A stretch of 64,000 bases of DNA from Enterococcus gallinarum NBRC 100675 (GTDB taxonomy: Bacteria; Bacillota; Bacilli; Lactobacillales; Enterococcaceae). Where the stretch lies: contig NZ_BCQE01000016.1 of assembly GCF_001544275.1 (NCBI RefSeq), positions 1 through 64,000 on the forward strand. Direction: 5' to 3'. The notes under the pieces are model-generated. The model was not told where the DNA came from and made no database searches. It was given only the letters and a program-made list of their open reading frames with translations. This document shows, piece after piece, positions 8,531 to 17,335 of this stretch. Every line of letters starts with the position of its first letter. Position 1 is the stretch's first letter. The position numbers and the translations under genes are program-made.

Positions 8531-9018
8531 CTAAATATCAATAATAGAATAATTGTAATCGATATTGTCCAAGAATTTAAAAATATCGTTAGTATCGAGA
8601 AAGATAGTTTTTGTATTTACATTAGGGTGAAAACTCATACGTGACTCTTTAGTAATTTCTTTATCAAAGTATACATGGATATCTTTTTCATCATTATTTA
8701 GAAGACCAAAAATTGAAACGACACCTGCAGGTAACTTCATTTTTTCCATTAAACTTTCCTTAGAAGCCAATTTGATTCTTTTTTCTCCAGTAATTTCTTT
8801 TAATTTATTCATATCTAATCTTTTTTGATCATCCATAATTAACAAATAATATGCCATTTTCTTTTTATTGGTCAAAAACATTGATTTTGTTCGTACACCT
8901 TCAATACCTTCTATAAAACTATCTGCTTCTTCTGTAGTTAATTCCGGTGGATGATCTACTATTTCAAATTAATTTTAAGCGCATTCAATTTTGTTTTTAC
9001 TAATCCATATAAATCCAA
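8531..9018 (-). pseudogene. prdX: YbaK/PrdX-type aminoacyl-tRNA deacylase, frameshifted
   Basis: From TTG at 9018 the frame reads as LDLYGLVKTKLNALKIN, then shifts near 8972 (one T missing) into IVDHPPELTTEEADSFIEG and the rest of the domain: KLASKESLMEKMKLPAGVVS, IFGLLNNDEKDI, MSFHPNVNTKTIFLD, DIFKFLDNIDY. These match PrdX/YbaK proteins, which hydrolyse mischarged Ala- or Cys-tRNA(Pro). The largest intact frame (8531-8881) lacks the N-terminal quarter, so activity is doubtful. Confidence 0.75.
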
Positions 9019-9093
9019 ATTAATCACTCTTTTTGACTATTTTAACACTTTTGATAATTAGAATAAATAATCTATTGTTTCTATATTTAAAGT

Positions 9094-9381
9094 ATGGACA
9101 GGGTGTTCATAAAATCAGTGATTGATGAACATATCGTGTGGTTAACTAGTATTCCTGCTAAAAAAGATAGAGATATGATTATGAATGATTTACGTCAAAT
9201 TGTTTTGAAGGGCGTTAAGTGGAGGGAGAGTTTTTTTGCGACACAAAGACCAGATGCACAGTTTTTAGTAGGCGCTATTCGTGATCAATTAGGATTACAG
9301 GTTGCTTTAGGCGAAATGAGTTAAGATGGTTACCGAATGACTTTCGGAGTGCGCCCGTATGGGCCTGTAAGAAAAAATTAA
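9094..9381 (+). pseudogene. Fragment of FtsK/SpoIIIE-type conjugation coupling ATPase
   Basis: The C-terminal motor motifs are clear: DLRQIVLKGVKW, ATQRPDAQFLVGAIRDQLGL, VALGEMS, then an in-frame TAA, then DGYRMTFG. This is the Tn916 Orf21-like coupling protein family that pumps DNA to the transfer channel. About 300 N-terminal residues including Walker A are absent. It shows that the conjugative element once had its coupling protein and has been deleted. Confidence 0.75.
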
Positions 9382-9890
9382 TGATCAGAAAACAAAATGA
9401 AAACTAAGAATATTTTTATAGGATAAAATGTTTTAAAATACATCGAACTAAAACTTACTAAAATCTTTTTTTATTCCAGAATTTGTTTCAATAGTAATTT
9501 ATTATTTATTTACTTACGATGCTTCTTGTTAATGCATAAAGTTGATGCTTGTTATCTGCTAATATGTCTACTAGATCAGAATTTTTTTAATAGGTAAGAC
9601 AATTGTTTATTCTTTCTGTTTTTAGGATACTCTTTGTATTTGTTTACGCAGAAAGATTTATATTTAGTAGGATAATATATTACTAGCCTTTTAGTAAGAG
9701 TGAGATTTCAGAAAACTGGCTTTCTTAAGTAGGTAAAACTACATGAATAGTAAATTTTTATATATTGAATTCTAGGAAATCAAACAATGTAAAATTTTCT
9801 TTAGGAATATCTTATTTAATAAACTTTATAGTTTAGAATTGTTTTAATAAAAAGTATTATACAAAATTATTTTGCGAGGATGAGGAGAGC
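9382..9890. other. Non-coding AT-rich stretch
   Basis: No gene, repeat or hairpin that I can support; presumably holds the promoter of the TetR gene. Confidence 0.3.
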
Positions 9891-10460
9891 ATGAATCAAA
9901 ACGAAGAGCAAGAAAAAAGAAAAATATTGAGGAACTCTATCCTTCTGTTTAGTAAAAAAGGATATGAAAAAACTAGAGTAAATGAAATATCTCAATCAAC
10001 GCATATAAGTGTTGCAACATTTTATGAGTTATTTTCTTCGAAACGAGAAGTATATGAGAATGCAAAAATATATGCAATTAATTATGTTAATAAGGAGTTA
10101 TGGAGTTATATAAAGCCTAAAAATTTATCAGATATGTATACGCAGATTCAAAAACGAGTAAAGAATATGTTGGAAGAAAACGATTTTAATTATGCTATTT
10201 TTGATTTATATATGGAAACATTGTTTGGAGAAATAACCTCTGATGAATTAGCAAAAAGTATAGAGAACCATGAAAGGTATAAGCGAGGAAAATACGTAGA
10301 TTTTTATGAAGCTATGAATTTAAAGAAAAGCTATGAATTATTATTGTTAGATACATTCTACCTATGTAATATTTTTGCTGAATTTAATGAGTTTCATGCT
10401 CAAAAGAAAAAATATTATTATAGCAAGGAGATGTCTGAAAACTCTTTATTGACTCAATAA
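9891..10460 (+). CDS. TetR-family transcriptional regulator
   Basis: 189 residues after GAGGATGAGGAGAG. The N-terminal helix-turn-helix is typical: ILLFSKKGYEKTRVNEIS, then STHISVATFYELFSSKREVY (residues about 18-55). The C-terminal ligand domain has no recognisable specificity. It stands alone, with about 770 non-coding bases downstream, so its target is not obvious; the ATGAA-N2-TTCAT dyads in the 1230 and 2502 repeats are of the kind TetR proteins bind. Confidence 0.8.
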   Translation: MNQNEEQEKRKILRNSILLFSKKGYEKTRVNEISQSTHISVATFYELFSSKREVYENAKIYAINYVNKELWSYIKPKNLSDMYTQIQKRVKNMLEENDFNYAIFDLYMETLFGEITSDELAKSIENHERYKRGKYVDFYEAMNLKKSYELLLLDTFYLCNIFAEFNEFHAQKKKYYYSKEMSENSLLTQ

Positions 10461-10474
10461 AGAGTTTTCAGACA
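10432..10474 (+). terminator. Perfect 19-bp stem overlapping the tetR stop codon
   Basis: The last codons and TAA of the regulator form one arm. The stem is 19 bp with a 5-base loop (GACTC). There is no T-run afterwards, so it may be an RNA stabiliser, a terminator of another kind, or a relic of a palindromic insertion. Confidence 0.6.
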
Positions 10475-11227
10475 TATGATATACAAAAGAAAAAATGATT
10501 GCCAGCTTGAGATTACTTTTATGAGCATCTTGATTTTAAGTTTGCACGATATTTTCTCTACAACACTATAAAAAATAAGTTAACATGCTTTTATTTTTTT
10601 GATCATTCTAATATACCTTTTTAGGGGCAACTCCTTCCCCTGAGTTACCCCTAGAGAGTGATATGGGGATATCCCTAAACTTATTATAAAAAATACCCGA
10701 ATATTATCTCAACAAATTTGCTTTATATTACAAAAATTGATTTAATTTATCTTTTTTAATGTATGGAAGAATTAAGATAATAAATTGGGAGTGAAAACCA
10801 TTTTTAAGTTCTAAACTTAACAACAAAGTCTGTTAGAAATAAAAACTGTTCAAGAATATTTTCTTATAGATAGTTTTATCTTATTTACAAACACAATAGA
10901 ACTCAATGGACTTACTCTTAGAGAGTTTTTACATAATACTAGACTACTTAATTTTATCGTTTCTTTATCTATTTTTATCGCTTAATTTCAGTATTAAAAT
11001 ATTTGAGTGATGTAAAACATGTAATAAAGAAAAGACAATTTGACTTTGAAATAGTTGTTGAAGCTTTTGAGGGGGGATGGAGACACAGTTTGATAATGCT
11101 ATTATATATTAAGTACCGATGGAAATGTAGAATATGAATAAAGTTGTTGTACAAGCAAAGCCTTTAGAAAAAAGTTAAGATAAAGAGATTTTGAAAGAAT
11201 AATAAGTGAATATAGGAAGGGATATCT
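10475..11227. other. Non-coding stretch with degenerate sequence
   Basis: About 750 bases without a supported gene. AGGGGCAACTCCTTCCCC to GAGTTACCCCT near 10623-10652 forms a hairpin. The last 200 bases look like decayed coding DNA with many stops. Confidence 0.3.
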
Positions 11228-11686
11228 ATGAAAAAAAGTTTAACGTTATTAATTGTCGGGTTAACCATTATTGGCAGTGGATTATTTATTGGAAGTTCAT
11301 TATTCTCTAAAAATGAAGCTACAGAACAAACACCTACTAGCATGACAAAAGAAATACCACCAGAGTTATTTTTAGAGACAGAAGTTCTTGATACAAAGAA
11401 ACCTGAGACAATTCCTTCGGAAAACGAGCTCTATCAAGGAGATCTTTCATTTGAATATGCGGATCCGGAAAAGCCGTATGTGCTAATGATTTGGTTTATA
11501 GATAAAGCGAATCATGAATATGTAGGGCCTGATAAAAAGCCATTGAAAAGAGAGAAAGAATTGATTCTAGGAAAAGCTAAAGGTGTCGTACACGTAGTTG
11601 TAAAAGCCAATAGACCGATGTTGACTCATATTCAGAAGTTAAAAGATATCCAAGTGTCTATGACATTAAAAGAGAAAACGGACTGA
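11228..11686 (+). CDS. Exported accessory protein of the polymorphic-toxin locus
   Basis: 152 residues, AGGAAGGGATATCT ribosome site. A single N-terminal hydrophobic helix (residues 6-27) serves as signal or anchor; a Thr/Glu/Pro-rich linker follows, then a domain with EYADPEKPYVLMIWF, YVGPDKKPLKREKELILGKA and VVHVVVKANRPMLTHIQ. A relic of the same gene occurs at 37124, again just upstream of the 16390-type membrane gene, so these belong to one conserved set. Function unknown; a helper for toxin display or release is inferred from linkage. Confidence 0.6.
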   Translation: MKKSLTLLIVGLTIIGSGLFIGSSLFSKNEATEQTPTSMTKEIPPELFLETEVLDTKKPETIPSENELYQGDLSFEYADPEKPYVLMIWFIDKANHEYVGPDKKPLKREKELILGKAKGVVHVVVKANRPMLTHIQKLKDIQVSMTLKEKTD

Positions 11687-11879
11687 CGGAAATCGGACAT
11701 GTCTTGGGAATATCTGTTCTACTTTTGTCGGTTTGTTTATTTTGTTCCATCTTTATAGTTGCTTGATCATATTACAAAAATGAAAGGTCATTTTTTTCTT
11801 CTCTGTTATTTATCACCATTAAAAATGATGATATTATTTTTTAAACACCTATTTAAATTTGTTTCTACAATTTTAAGTA

Positions 11880-11894
11880 TGATAATGATCGTTA
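11880..11894 (+). promoter_or_regulatory. Possible Fur-family box over the toxin promoter
   Basis: TGATAATGATCGTTA has one perfect TGATAAT half-site and a weak second half of the Fur/Zur/PerR 7-1-7 pattern, and overlaps a possible -10 (GATAAT, with TTGTTT 16 bases upstream). An ACACCTA...TAGGTGT pair flanks it. Confidence 0.3.
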
Positions 11895-11930
11895 TTTTAA
11901 TTAGGTGTAAATGAAGAAAGGAAGAAAAAT

Positions 11931-14915
11931 ATGTTGAAAAAAGTGTTACGATTTGGGGTATGTATAAGTATATGGTTGGTAACATCTTCCACTTTTGTGC
12001 CAAGTATGGTTGCAGTGGCCGATTCGGTGGTGATACAAGAATGGATCGCATCTGATAGTGAGGAGGAAGAGAAGCTTACGGAACGCTCGGACGATATATC
12101 AGATGGACAAACTGGAAAGGTTGAAGTACAGAAAACAGAAACTACTCAAACGACGGTATCGAGCAGTTCAGATGAATCAAGTGATCTTACCCAGTCCAGC
12201 GAAGAAACTGTGCCAGAAGAAGTCGATGAGTCTACCGAAGAGTCTTCGGATCCTCAGGAACAAACGATTTCTCATGAAGAAGAAACGAAGGAAGCAGTTG
12301 ATTCATCAACGATTGATTTTGAAGGAACACGATCTTCTGAATCATTCGGTAAACATATCTCTCCAAGTATTGATAAACCTAACGAAAAAATAGCCGAACC
12401 AATCTCTTCAAATGAAGGAGCAGTTGTTTCACGGCGAAGCCGCCGAGATCTTTCTGCGGTTTCTTCAAATCAGCCAGAAGAGGAATCGGTGGTCGCGTTT
12501 GATGAAAAAGCCTTTGATGCTGCAATCGATCAATACATTGATCATGCGACAGAAGAGGAATTAGGTTTGGTCATAGAATCAAGCAATGAAAAAGAAATGA
12601 CCGATGCTTTAGAATATCTTTTGTTAAATCAATTGGATGAGTCTTTTGGTGTGGAAGAACTTGATGAGCTGAAGAAGTTTCTCACTGCCGATGAGATTGA
12701 ACGACTAGAAAATGAAACGTCGCTAGAGACATTTGAACAACTGCTCACGCAGTACTATAATGAACGAGAGAAAAAACTGGAAGAAGGAACGGCATTTAGT
12801 GCCTTCTTTCTGGCAAGTACCGATGAGGAAATCGATCGGATGTTAGAGGCAAAAGATGAACAAGCATTGGAACAAGTGATTTCTGAAATCAGTGCTTCTC
12901 GAAATCGTCAAGCAAGCGGATCACGAAAAAAACGTGCGTTACCTCTAGCCATTCCATTGCTTGTCAAAGGAGCGATGTTGGTAATCGGGGCGGGGGTAGC
13001 TGCTTATTCAAGTCATCAGTTCTATAAGACGATGGAAGCGCAACGTGCGGAAAAGAAACGAATGGTCGAACGCTGGCGTTACCATGAACAACAAGCACAA
13101 AAGCGGCATCAAGCCGCACAACAAGCCCGCGCCAAAGCCGTTGCCCGTGCCAAATTACAAGCAGCAGCCCGCGCCAAAGCGCAAGCCACACAACGAGCTC
13201 GTGCCCAAGCCGCAGCAAAAGCGAGAAAACAAGCACAAAATTGGGCCAAACAACAATCCGCCGCTCGAGCTCGGGCACAGGCGGCCGCAAGTGCCCGAAG
13301 AAAGTCAAATGCGTCCTATGTTCCTCCGGTAACTCGTCCGAAACCAGTGATCAAAGCCCAACCCAAAGCACCTGCCAAACCTGTTGCCAAACCAGTAACG
13401 AAACCAACTTCTCCAACGAAACTGAAGCCAACGACGACCCCAAAAAATACGATGCATCAAGTACGTGCGGGAGAATCCGTATGGTCTATTTCCCATAAGT
13501 ATGGCATCAGTATGAATGACTTCATCAAATGGAACAAAATCAAAAATAATCTGATCCATCCAGGCCAACAAGTTATCGTCAAACAACCAGCAAGCACATC
13601 AAAGCCAGCGGCAAAACCAAGTACGCCAGCCACTTACAAAGTAAAAGCAGGAGACTCAGTTTGGGGGATCTGTGAGAAGTATGGGTTACCCGTTTCAAAA
13701 TTTGTCCAATGGAATAAGATCAAAAATAATACCATTCATCCAGGACAAGTGATGCATTTACAAGAACCGAAACCGGCATCAAAACCAGCACCAAAAACTT
13801 CTCCTACGACTAACACGACGTATACGGTAAAAACAGGGGATTCGGTCTGGTTGATTGCCAATATGCATGGGATCAGTATGAATGATCTAGTGAATTGGAA
13901 TAAGATCAAGAATAATACAATCCATCCAGGCCAAAAATTGACAGTCAAACAACCTGTTTCATCAGGGAAACCAACGACAAAAGTACCCGCTTCTACAAAT
14001 CCAGTCACCCACAAAGTCTCTTATGGTGAATCTTTATGGCTGATTAGTAGTAAATATGGTGTGACCGTCGATGAATTACGCAAACAGAATGGCATCAAAG
14101 GTGATTTGATTCACCCCGGCCAAGTATTAGTCGTCAAAAAAGGTACGACCACGAGTCATTCAACTCCTGCAGGAAAAAGCGGAACCAGCTATACCGTAAA
14201 AGCAGGGGATTCTGTTTGGTTGATCGCCAATCGATACGGCGTGAGTATGGATGATCTAGTGAAATGGAACAAGATCAAAAATTATACGATCCATCCGGGT
14301 CAAGTCTTAACGATTCAAACAATTGTTTCTACACCAGCAAAACCTGCGATCACGACAACCCCAAAAGTAGAAGCCAAACCAGCGATCACGATGACACCAA
14401 AAGTGGAATCAAAACCTGGAGTGACTACCACACCAAAAGTGGACGAGAAACCAGTAATTACAACAATACCGAAAGTAAAAGAACAACCTGTGGTCACAAC
14501 CGTTCCTAAGACTGAATCAGAAGTATTGGTTGAGAAAGCCAGTGGGGCTAAAGGTAAATTAGATGTATCATCGAAATCTTTTGAATCACTTACTGCGGAT
14601 GAGAAAAAAGTAGTAGAATCACTTTTGGAACAAGGGAAAGATGTTAAACTTATTCCAGAAGCTCCGAATGTAAGTAAGACTCCTGATCTTTTAGTTAATG
14701 GAATAGAAACTGAAATTAAAACACTTAATGGAAATAATATCAATACATTAGTTACGAAAGTAGGTAAAGCATTAAAACAAGTAGATGGGAAAGGTAAAAT
14801 TGTTTATGATATATCAAAAGCAAACTTTACACCGCAACAAATGGATGAAATAATTTCTAGATTAATTGGTAAGTATGGAAAGGATATAGTTGATAGAATT
14901 ACATTTATAAAATAG
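11931..14915 (+). CDS. Secreted LysM-repeat polymorphic toxin with CdiA-like nuclease tip
   Basis: 994 residues, AGAAAGGAAG ribosome site. Signal peptide to about residue 31; acidic Ser/Thr/Glu-rich region; an alpha-helical middle (190-320); hydrophobic segment (about 338-360); an Ala/Arg/Gln-rich coiled region (370-450); five LysM domains (about 508-551, 568-612, 630-674, 693-737, 754-798; each with GxSxW and IHPGQ); Thr-Pro repeats (800-866); then, after KASG, an AT-rich 127-residue tip. The tip (SKTPDLLVNGIETEIKTLNG, IVYDISKANFTPQQMDEI, KYGKDIVDRITF) resembles CdiA C-terminal nucleases and carries a D-x8-E-x-K pattern. LysM domains should hold it on peptidoglycan; the tip would act inside a neighbouring cell. 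An immunity gene follows. Confidence 0.8.
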   Translation: MLKKVLRFGVCISIWLVTSSTFVPSMVAVADSVVIQEWIASDSEEEEKLTERSDDISDGQTGKVEVQKTETTQTTVSSSSDESSDLTQSSEETVPEEVDESTEESSDPQEQTISHEEETKEAVDSSTIDFEGTRSSESFGKHISPSIDKPNEKIAEPISSNEGAVVSRRSRRDLSAVSSNQPEEESVVAFDEKAFDAAIDQYIDHATEEELGLVIESSNEKEMTDALEYLLLNQLDESFGVEELDELKKFLTADEIERLENETSLETFEQLLTQYYNEREKKLEEGTAFSAFFLASTDEEIDRMLEAKDEQALEQVISEISASRNRQASGSRKKRALPLAIPLLVKGAMLVIGAGVAAYSSHQFYKTMEAQRAEKKRMVERWRYHEQQAQKRHQAAQQARAKAVARAKLQAAARAKAQATQRARAQAAAKARKQAQNWAKQQSAARARAQAAASARRKSNASYVPPVTRPKPVIKAQPKAPAKPVAKPVTKPTSPTKLKPTTTPKNTMHQVRAGESVWSISHKYGISMNDFIKWNKIKNNLIHPGQQVIVKQPASTSKPAAKPSTPATYKVKAGDSVWGICEKYGLPVSKFVQWNKIKNNTIHPGQVMHLQEPKPASKPAPKTSPTTNTTYTVKTGDSVWLIANMHGISMNDLVNWNKIKNNTIHPGQKLTVKQPVSSGKPTTKVPASTNPVTHKVSYGESLWLISSKYGVTVDELRKQNGIKGDLIHPGQVLVVKKGTTTSHSTPAGKSGTSYTVKAGDSVWLIANRYGVSMDDLVKWNKIKNYTIHPGQVLTIQTIVSTPAKPAITTTPKVEAKPAITMTPKVESKPGVTTTPKVDEKPVITTIPKVKEQPVVTTVPKTESEVLVEKASGAKGKLDVSSKSFESLTADEKKVVESLLEQGKDVKLIPEAPNVSKTPDLLVNGIETEIKTLNGNNINTLVTKVGKALKQVDGKGKIVYDISKANFTPQQMDEIISRLIGKYGKDIVDRITFIK
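14531..14546 (+). repeat. Toxin-tip junction sequence, copy 1
   Basis: GAGAAAGCCAGTGGGG encodes the EKASG junction and is identical to 15395-15410. Base composition drops sharply in G+C directly after it. It is the probable recombination point for tip exchange. Confidence 0.75.
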
Positions 14916-14930
14916 GAGAGTGATTTAATC

Positions 14931-15182
14931 GTGAAAATAAAATGTTTATGTGGAAATGTGCTTAATGATGAGAATTTGGAAACAACGAATCCTCTAATTA
15001 TTTTTCCAGAGAACGAGTATTATGATGTGTTAGAGTCAAATCCGAAAACCGTAGAAGAGCTTGTGGATAATATGCCTTTAGGGTCAATGTGGGAATGCAG
15101 GGTTTGTGGAAGACTTTTCTATTTTAAAGAAGGAAAATTTGATATATATAGTTTAGAAAAAGAAGTGTTTGACAGTAATTAA
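14931..15182 (+). CDS. Immunity protein for the CdiA-like tip (zinc-ribbon type)
   Basis: 83 residues from GTG, 15 bases after the toxin with AGGAGAG. Cysteine pairs in KCLCGN and ECRVCGRL could bind zinc; the middle is acidic (ENEYYDVLESNP). No signal peptide, as expected for a cytosolic protein that blocks a nuclease. Identity as immunity gene rests on position, size and composition. Confidence 0.65.
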   Translation: MKIKCLCGNVLNDENLETTNPLIIFPENEYYDVLESNPKTVEELVDNMPLGSMWECRVCGRLFYFKEGKFDIYSLEKEVFDSN

Positions 15183-15189
15183 AGATTAC

Positions 15190-15355
15190 TAGATAAATTA
15201 AAAAGGCACTCTATCATTCGACGGGAATCGAAAAGATAGAGCCTTGACTAGTAAGGATGAACTCACTAATCAAGTTGCCAATAGCTAACAAAACCTAGCT
15301 GTATTTATTGTACAAAAGTTCATTATTGGAAAAAGAAGTGATTCAATATTGTCGC
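15190..15355 (+). repeat. Inter-cassette spacer, copy 1
   Basis: Contains CTCTATC...GATAGAG, then CTTGACTAGT...ACTAATCAAG, then an AGCT-rich tail. The same order recurs at 16230-16372. The first stem differs between copies but pairing is kept, so it is a conserved structure between toxin-immunity cassettes. Confidence 0.7.
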
Positions 15356-15385
15356 TTCTTTTTCTTTCTACATCTAAAATTAATT

Positions 15386-15841
15386 TATAGCCCAGAGAAA
15401 GCCAGTGGGGTTGATGATATATTTAAGAGAACTCCTGAAATTGAAAAGCACTTAAAATATACAGATTTTAGTGTTCCTAGAAAACGAGGAATTGGTGGAG
15501 CACATAACAGTGAAGAATTCTTTAAAAATGATGTTAAAGTTATAAAACAAACATCAACAGATGTTCCAGGAGTGAGTGTTCTAGAGTATCAAATTCCAGA
15601 GCTAGACGCAAAGGGATTACCTACTGGTAACTACAAGAAAACTATTTTCAAAAAATCAATATATGATCCGTCTATTATTTCAGATGATGAGTATATAAGA
15701 CGAGGTTTAGAAGCAGCAAATGATGCTATAAAAAATAATAATGGTAGTATGCCTAGAGAATGGGTAGGAAAAGATAGTTCTGGTAAAGCATGGAGAGGAT
15801 TTTTTAAAGACGGTAAAATTGATACAATTTTCCCAGATTAA
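15386..15841 (+). CDS. Orphan toxin tip, CdiA/EndoU-like ribonuclease module (silent cassette)
   Basis: The homologous part starts at the shared junction (EKASG) and has no signal peptide and no ribosome site in frame; an ATG at 15308 is in frame but looks fortuitous. The 143-residue module has RGIGGAHNSEEFF, VSVLEYQIPELDAKG, KKTIFKKSIYDPSIIS, GREW-like MPREWVGKDSSGKAWRGFF and DTIFPD. This pattern occurs in CdiA C-terminal nucleases, and the next gene is a CdiI-type ribonuclease immunity protein. Recombination at the junction would graft it onto the LysM body. Confidence 0.7.
   Translation, partial: YSPEKASGVDDIFKRTPEIEKHLKYTDFSVPRKRGIGGAHNSEEFFKNDVKVIKQTSTDVPGVSVLEYQIPELDAKGLPTGNYKKTIFKKSIYDPSIISDDEYIRRGLEAANDAIKNNNGSMPREWVGKDSSGKAWRGFFKDGKIDTIFPD
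15395..15410 (+). repeat. Toxin-tip junction sequence, copy 2
   Basis: Same 16 bases as 14531-14546, at the start of the orphan tip. Confidence 0.75.
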
Positions 15842-15859
15842 TTAAGGAGTGGATAACTG

Positions 15860-16231
15860 TTGAAAGAAAGAATTAAAGAGAATCAACTAATAAGTGAAAG
15901 TCACTTTCCCGTAAAAATTATTTTTAATGAAATAGAAAACGAATGCTTTCTAGATGTTATTAAGGTGGTATGTAACGGAGAAGGTTTTGGAGTAGAGGCT
16001 GGTGCTTGCTTGTTTCCAAATGATTTAGACGCCTATGATATTGCACAAGGAAATGGATTTGTTGGTGTTGAATTTGGATTGTACAGTGGAGAAGAGATAG
16101 TAATCACTTATAAAGAATTTTATTTCTATTTAGAAATTATTTGTGAGTCATATTTAATAGACTTTCCAGAGGAAAAAGAATTTGTTAAAGAGAAATTGAG
16201 GAACTATAGAGAAATATATAGTATAAAATAA
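15860..16231 (+). CDS. CdiI-type ribonuclease immunity protein
   Basis: 123 residues from TTG (AAGGAGTGGATAAC upstream). FPVKIIFNEIENECFLDVIK, CNGEGFGVEAGACLFPNDLD, VGVEFGLYSGEEIVITYKEF and a C-terminal Lys/Glu helix match small CdiI immunity proteins that bind a cognate ribonuclease toxin in the cytosol. It has its own ribosome site and can be expressed although the toxin tip before it is silent, protecting against siblings that carry the active version. Confidence 0.75.
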   Translation: MKERIKENQLISESHFPVKIIFNEIENECFLDVIKVVCNGEGFGVEAGACLFPNDLDAYDIAQGNGFVGVEFGLYSGEEIVITYKEFYFYLEIICESYLIDFPEEKEFVKEKLRNYREIYSIK

Positions 16232-16372
16232 AAAGTCACTTTACTATCTGGTTGGAGTCGGATAGTAAAGCCTTGGCTAGTAAGAAAGAAGCTCACTAAT
16301 CAAGCTGCTAATAAAAAGCTATTTATGTAAAGAGTATAAGAACTGAAGTTGAAAAAAGAAGCGATTTAAAAG
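16230..16372 (+). repeat. Inter-cassette spacer, copy 2
   Basis: CTTTACTATC...GATAGTAAAG followed by CTTGGCTAGT...ACTAATCAAG. It has the same architecture as 15190-15355 with compensatory changes in the first stem. Confidence 0.7.
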
Positions 16373-16389
16373 AGAAGGAGTGAGAAAAG

Positions 16390-16839
16390 ATGGAGATGAT
16401 GGATGATAAGAAATTTTATCGACAGATGGAACGTTTAAAACAAGAAACATTTTAGGAATACTTGTCTCATTCCTATCGTTTTTTTGCTTTTGTTCCACTC
16501 CTATGCTTCCTTGATTTTTTAATTTATCCACATTTTTCATGGTGGTTCATTCTAAAATTATTTTTATTGGTGTTTTCTTTATTCATTTATGTCTATTGGA
16601 TGTATGTTTTTTATAGAACAATTTCTCTTCTCTTTCTTCGATTATTTTTTATGTATGCCGTATGTAATAGTGGATTCATGATGATTGTCATGACGAATTT
16701 CTATCGAACCTATGGGGAAAAAGTAACTTTTCTTTATCATTTTATTGGTGCAGTTGTTTTTGGAATGATTGTGGGAATCGTCTATGCAGGGTGTTCTTAT
16801 GAACGAATAAAAGAATATTTAAGATATAATAATAAGTAA
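16390..16839 (+). pseudogene. Membrane protein of the toxin locus, nonsense-mutated
   Basis: MEMMDDKKFYRQMERLKQ is followed by TAG at codon 22; the paralogue at 37364 has TGG (Trp) here. Four hydrophobic helices follow, ending GCSYERIKEYLRYNNK. Compared with the paralogue, six residues (RIARKR) are also deleted. AGAAGGAGTGAG upstream is shared by both copies. Confidence 0.75.
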
Positions 16840-16851
16840 GGTGAATGGGCG

Positions 16852-17092
16852 TTGGATAATGAAAAAATCGAATGGTTTATTCCTACAAAGTTTTGATTAG
16901 TAGAGAGGCAGTAAGAGAAAAATATGAGTTGTATTCGTAAAAAAACATATGATGTTCCAATTACATGGCTATACGTATAATCCGTATGATCTGATCAACT
17001 ATACAATCAAACTTTCTCTAAGAAAAATGACATTGACGATAAGTAAAAAAGATGGAAGTCCATTTTCCGCAAATAAATTGAGGAGGACTTAG
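16852..17092 (+). pseudogene. Decayed homologue of the 37844 gene
   Basis: Segments of this stretch match 37844-38150 at high identity (a region encoding ITWLYV, NQTFSKKN in a wrong frame), but stops and frame changes break it from the first codons on. Confidence 0.6.
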
Positions 17093-17237
17093 TCTTTACT
17101 GTATCAATTATATATTTTTGAATGATCATTTATATTTATACACAATGTTTGGATAAATTTTGAAAAGATAATAGCTTTTATTAAATATTTTAAACTATCT
17201 AACTATCTGCACTTTTTGTCAAATAAGATAGAGTGAG

Positions 17238-17286
17238 ATAAGAACATCTAAGGTAGAATCCTTTTTCTACTTTAGATGTTTTTTGC
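17238..17286 (+). terminator. Rho-independent terminator
   Basis: AACATCTAAGGTAGAA pairs with TTCTACTTTAGATGTT, followed by a T-run; ends the toxin locus. Confidence 0.85.
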
Positions 17287-17303
17287 TTTATCTGAAAAGA
17301 GAA

Positions 17304-17335
17304 AGACCGTGGCATTTGCCACGGTCTTTTTTATG
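17304..17335 (+). terminator. Second rho-independent terminator
   Basis: AAAGACCGTGGCA pairs with TGCCACGGTCTTTTTT. Confidence 0.85.

Noticed and set aside
12964-14743. Several long open frames opposite or out of frame with the LysM toxin gene
   Set aside because: They mirror the Ala/Arg and LysM repeats of the real gene, lack ribosome sites and have repeat-derived composition.
15308-15385. Real start of the second toxin gene with its own N-terminus
   Set aside because: The 26 extra codons (hydrophobic, Phe-rich) overlap the repeated spacer, have no ribosome site, and homology to toxin tips begins only at the EKASG junction.
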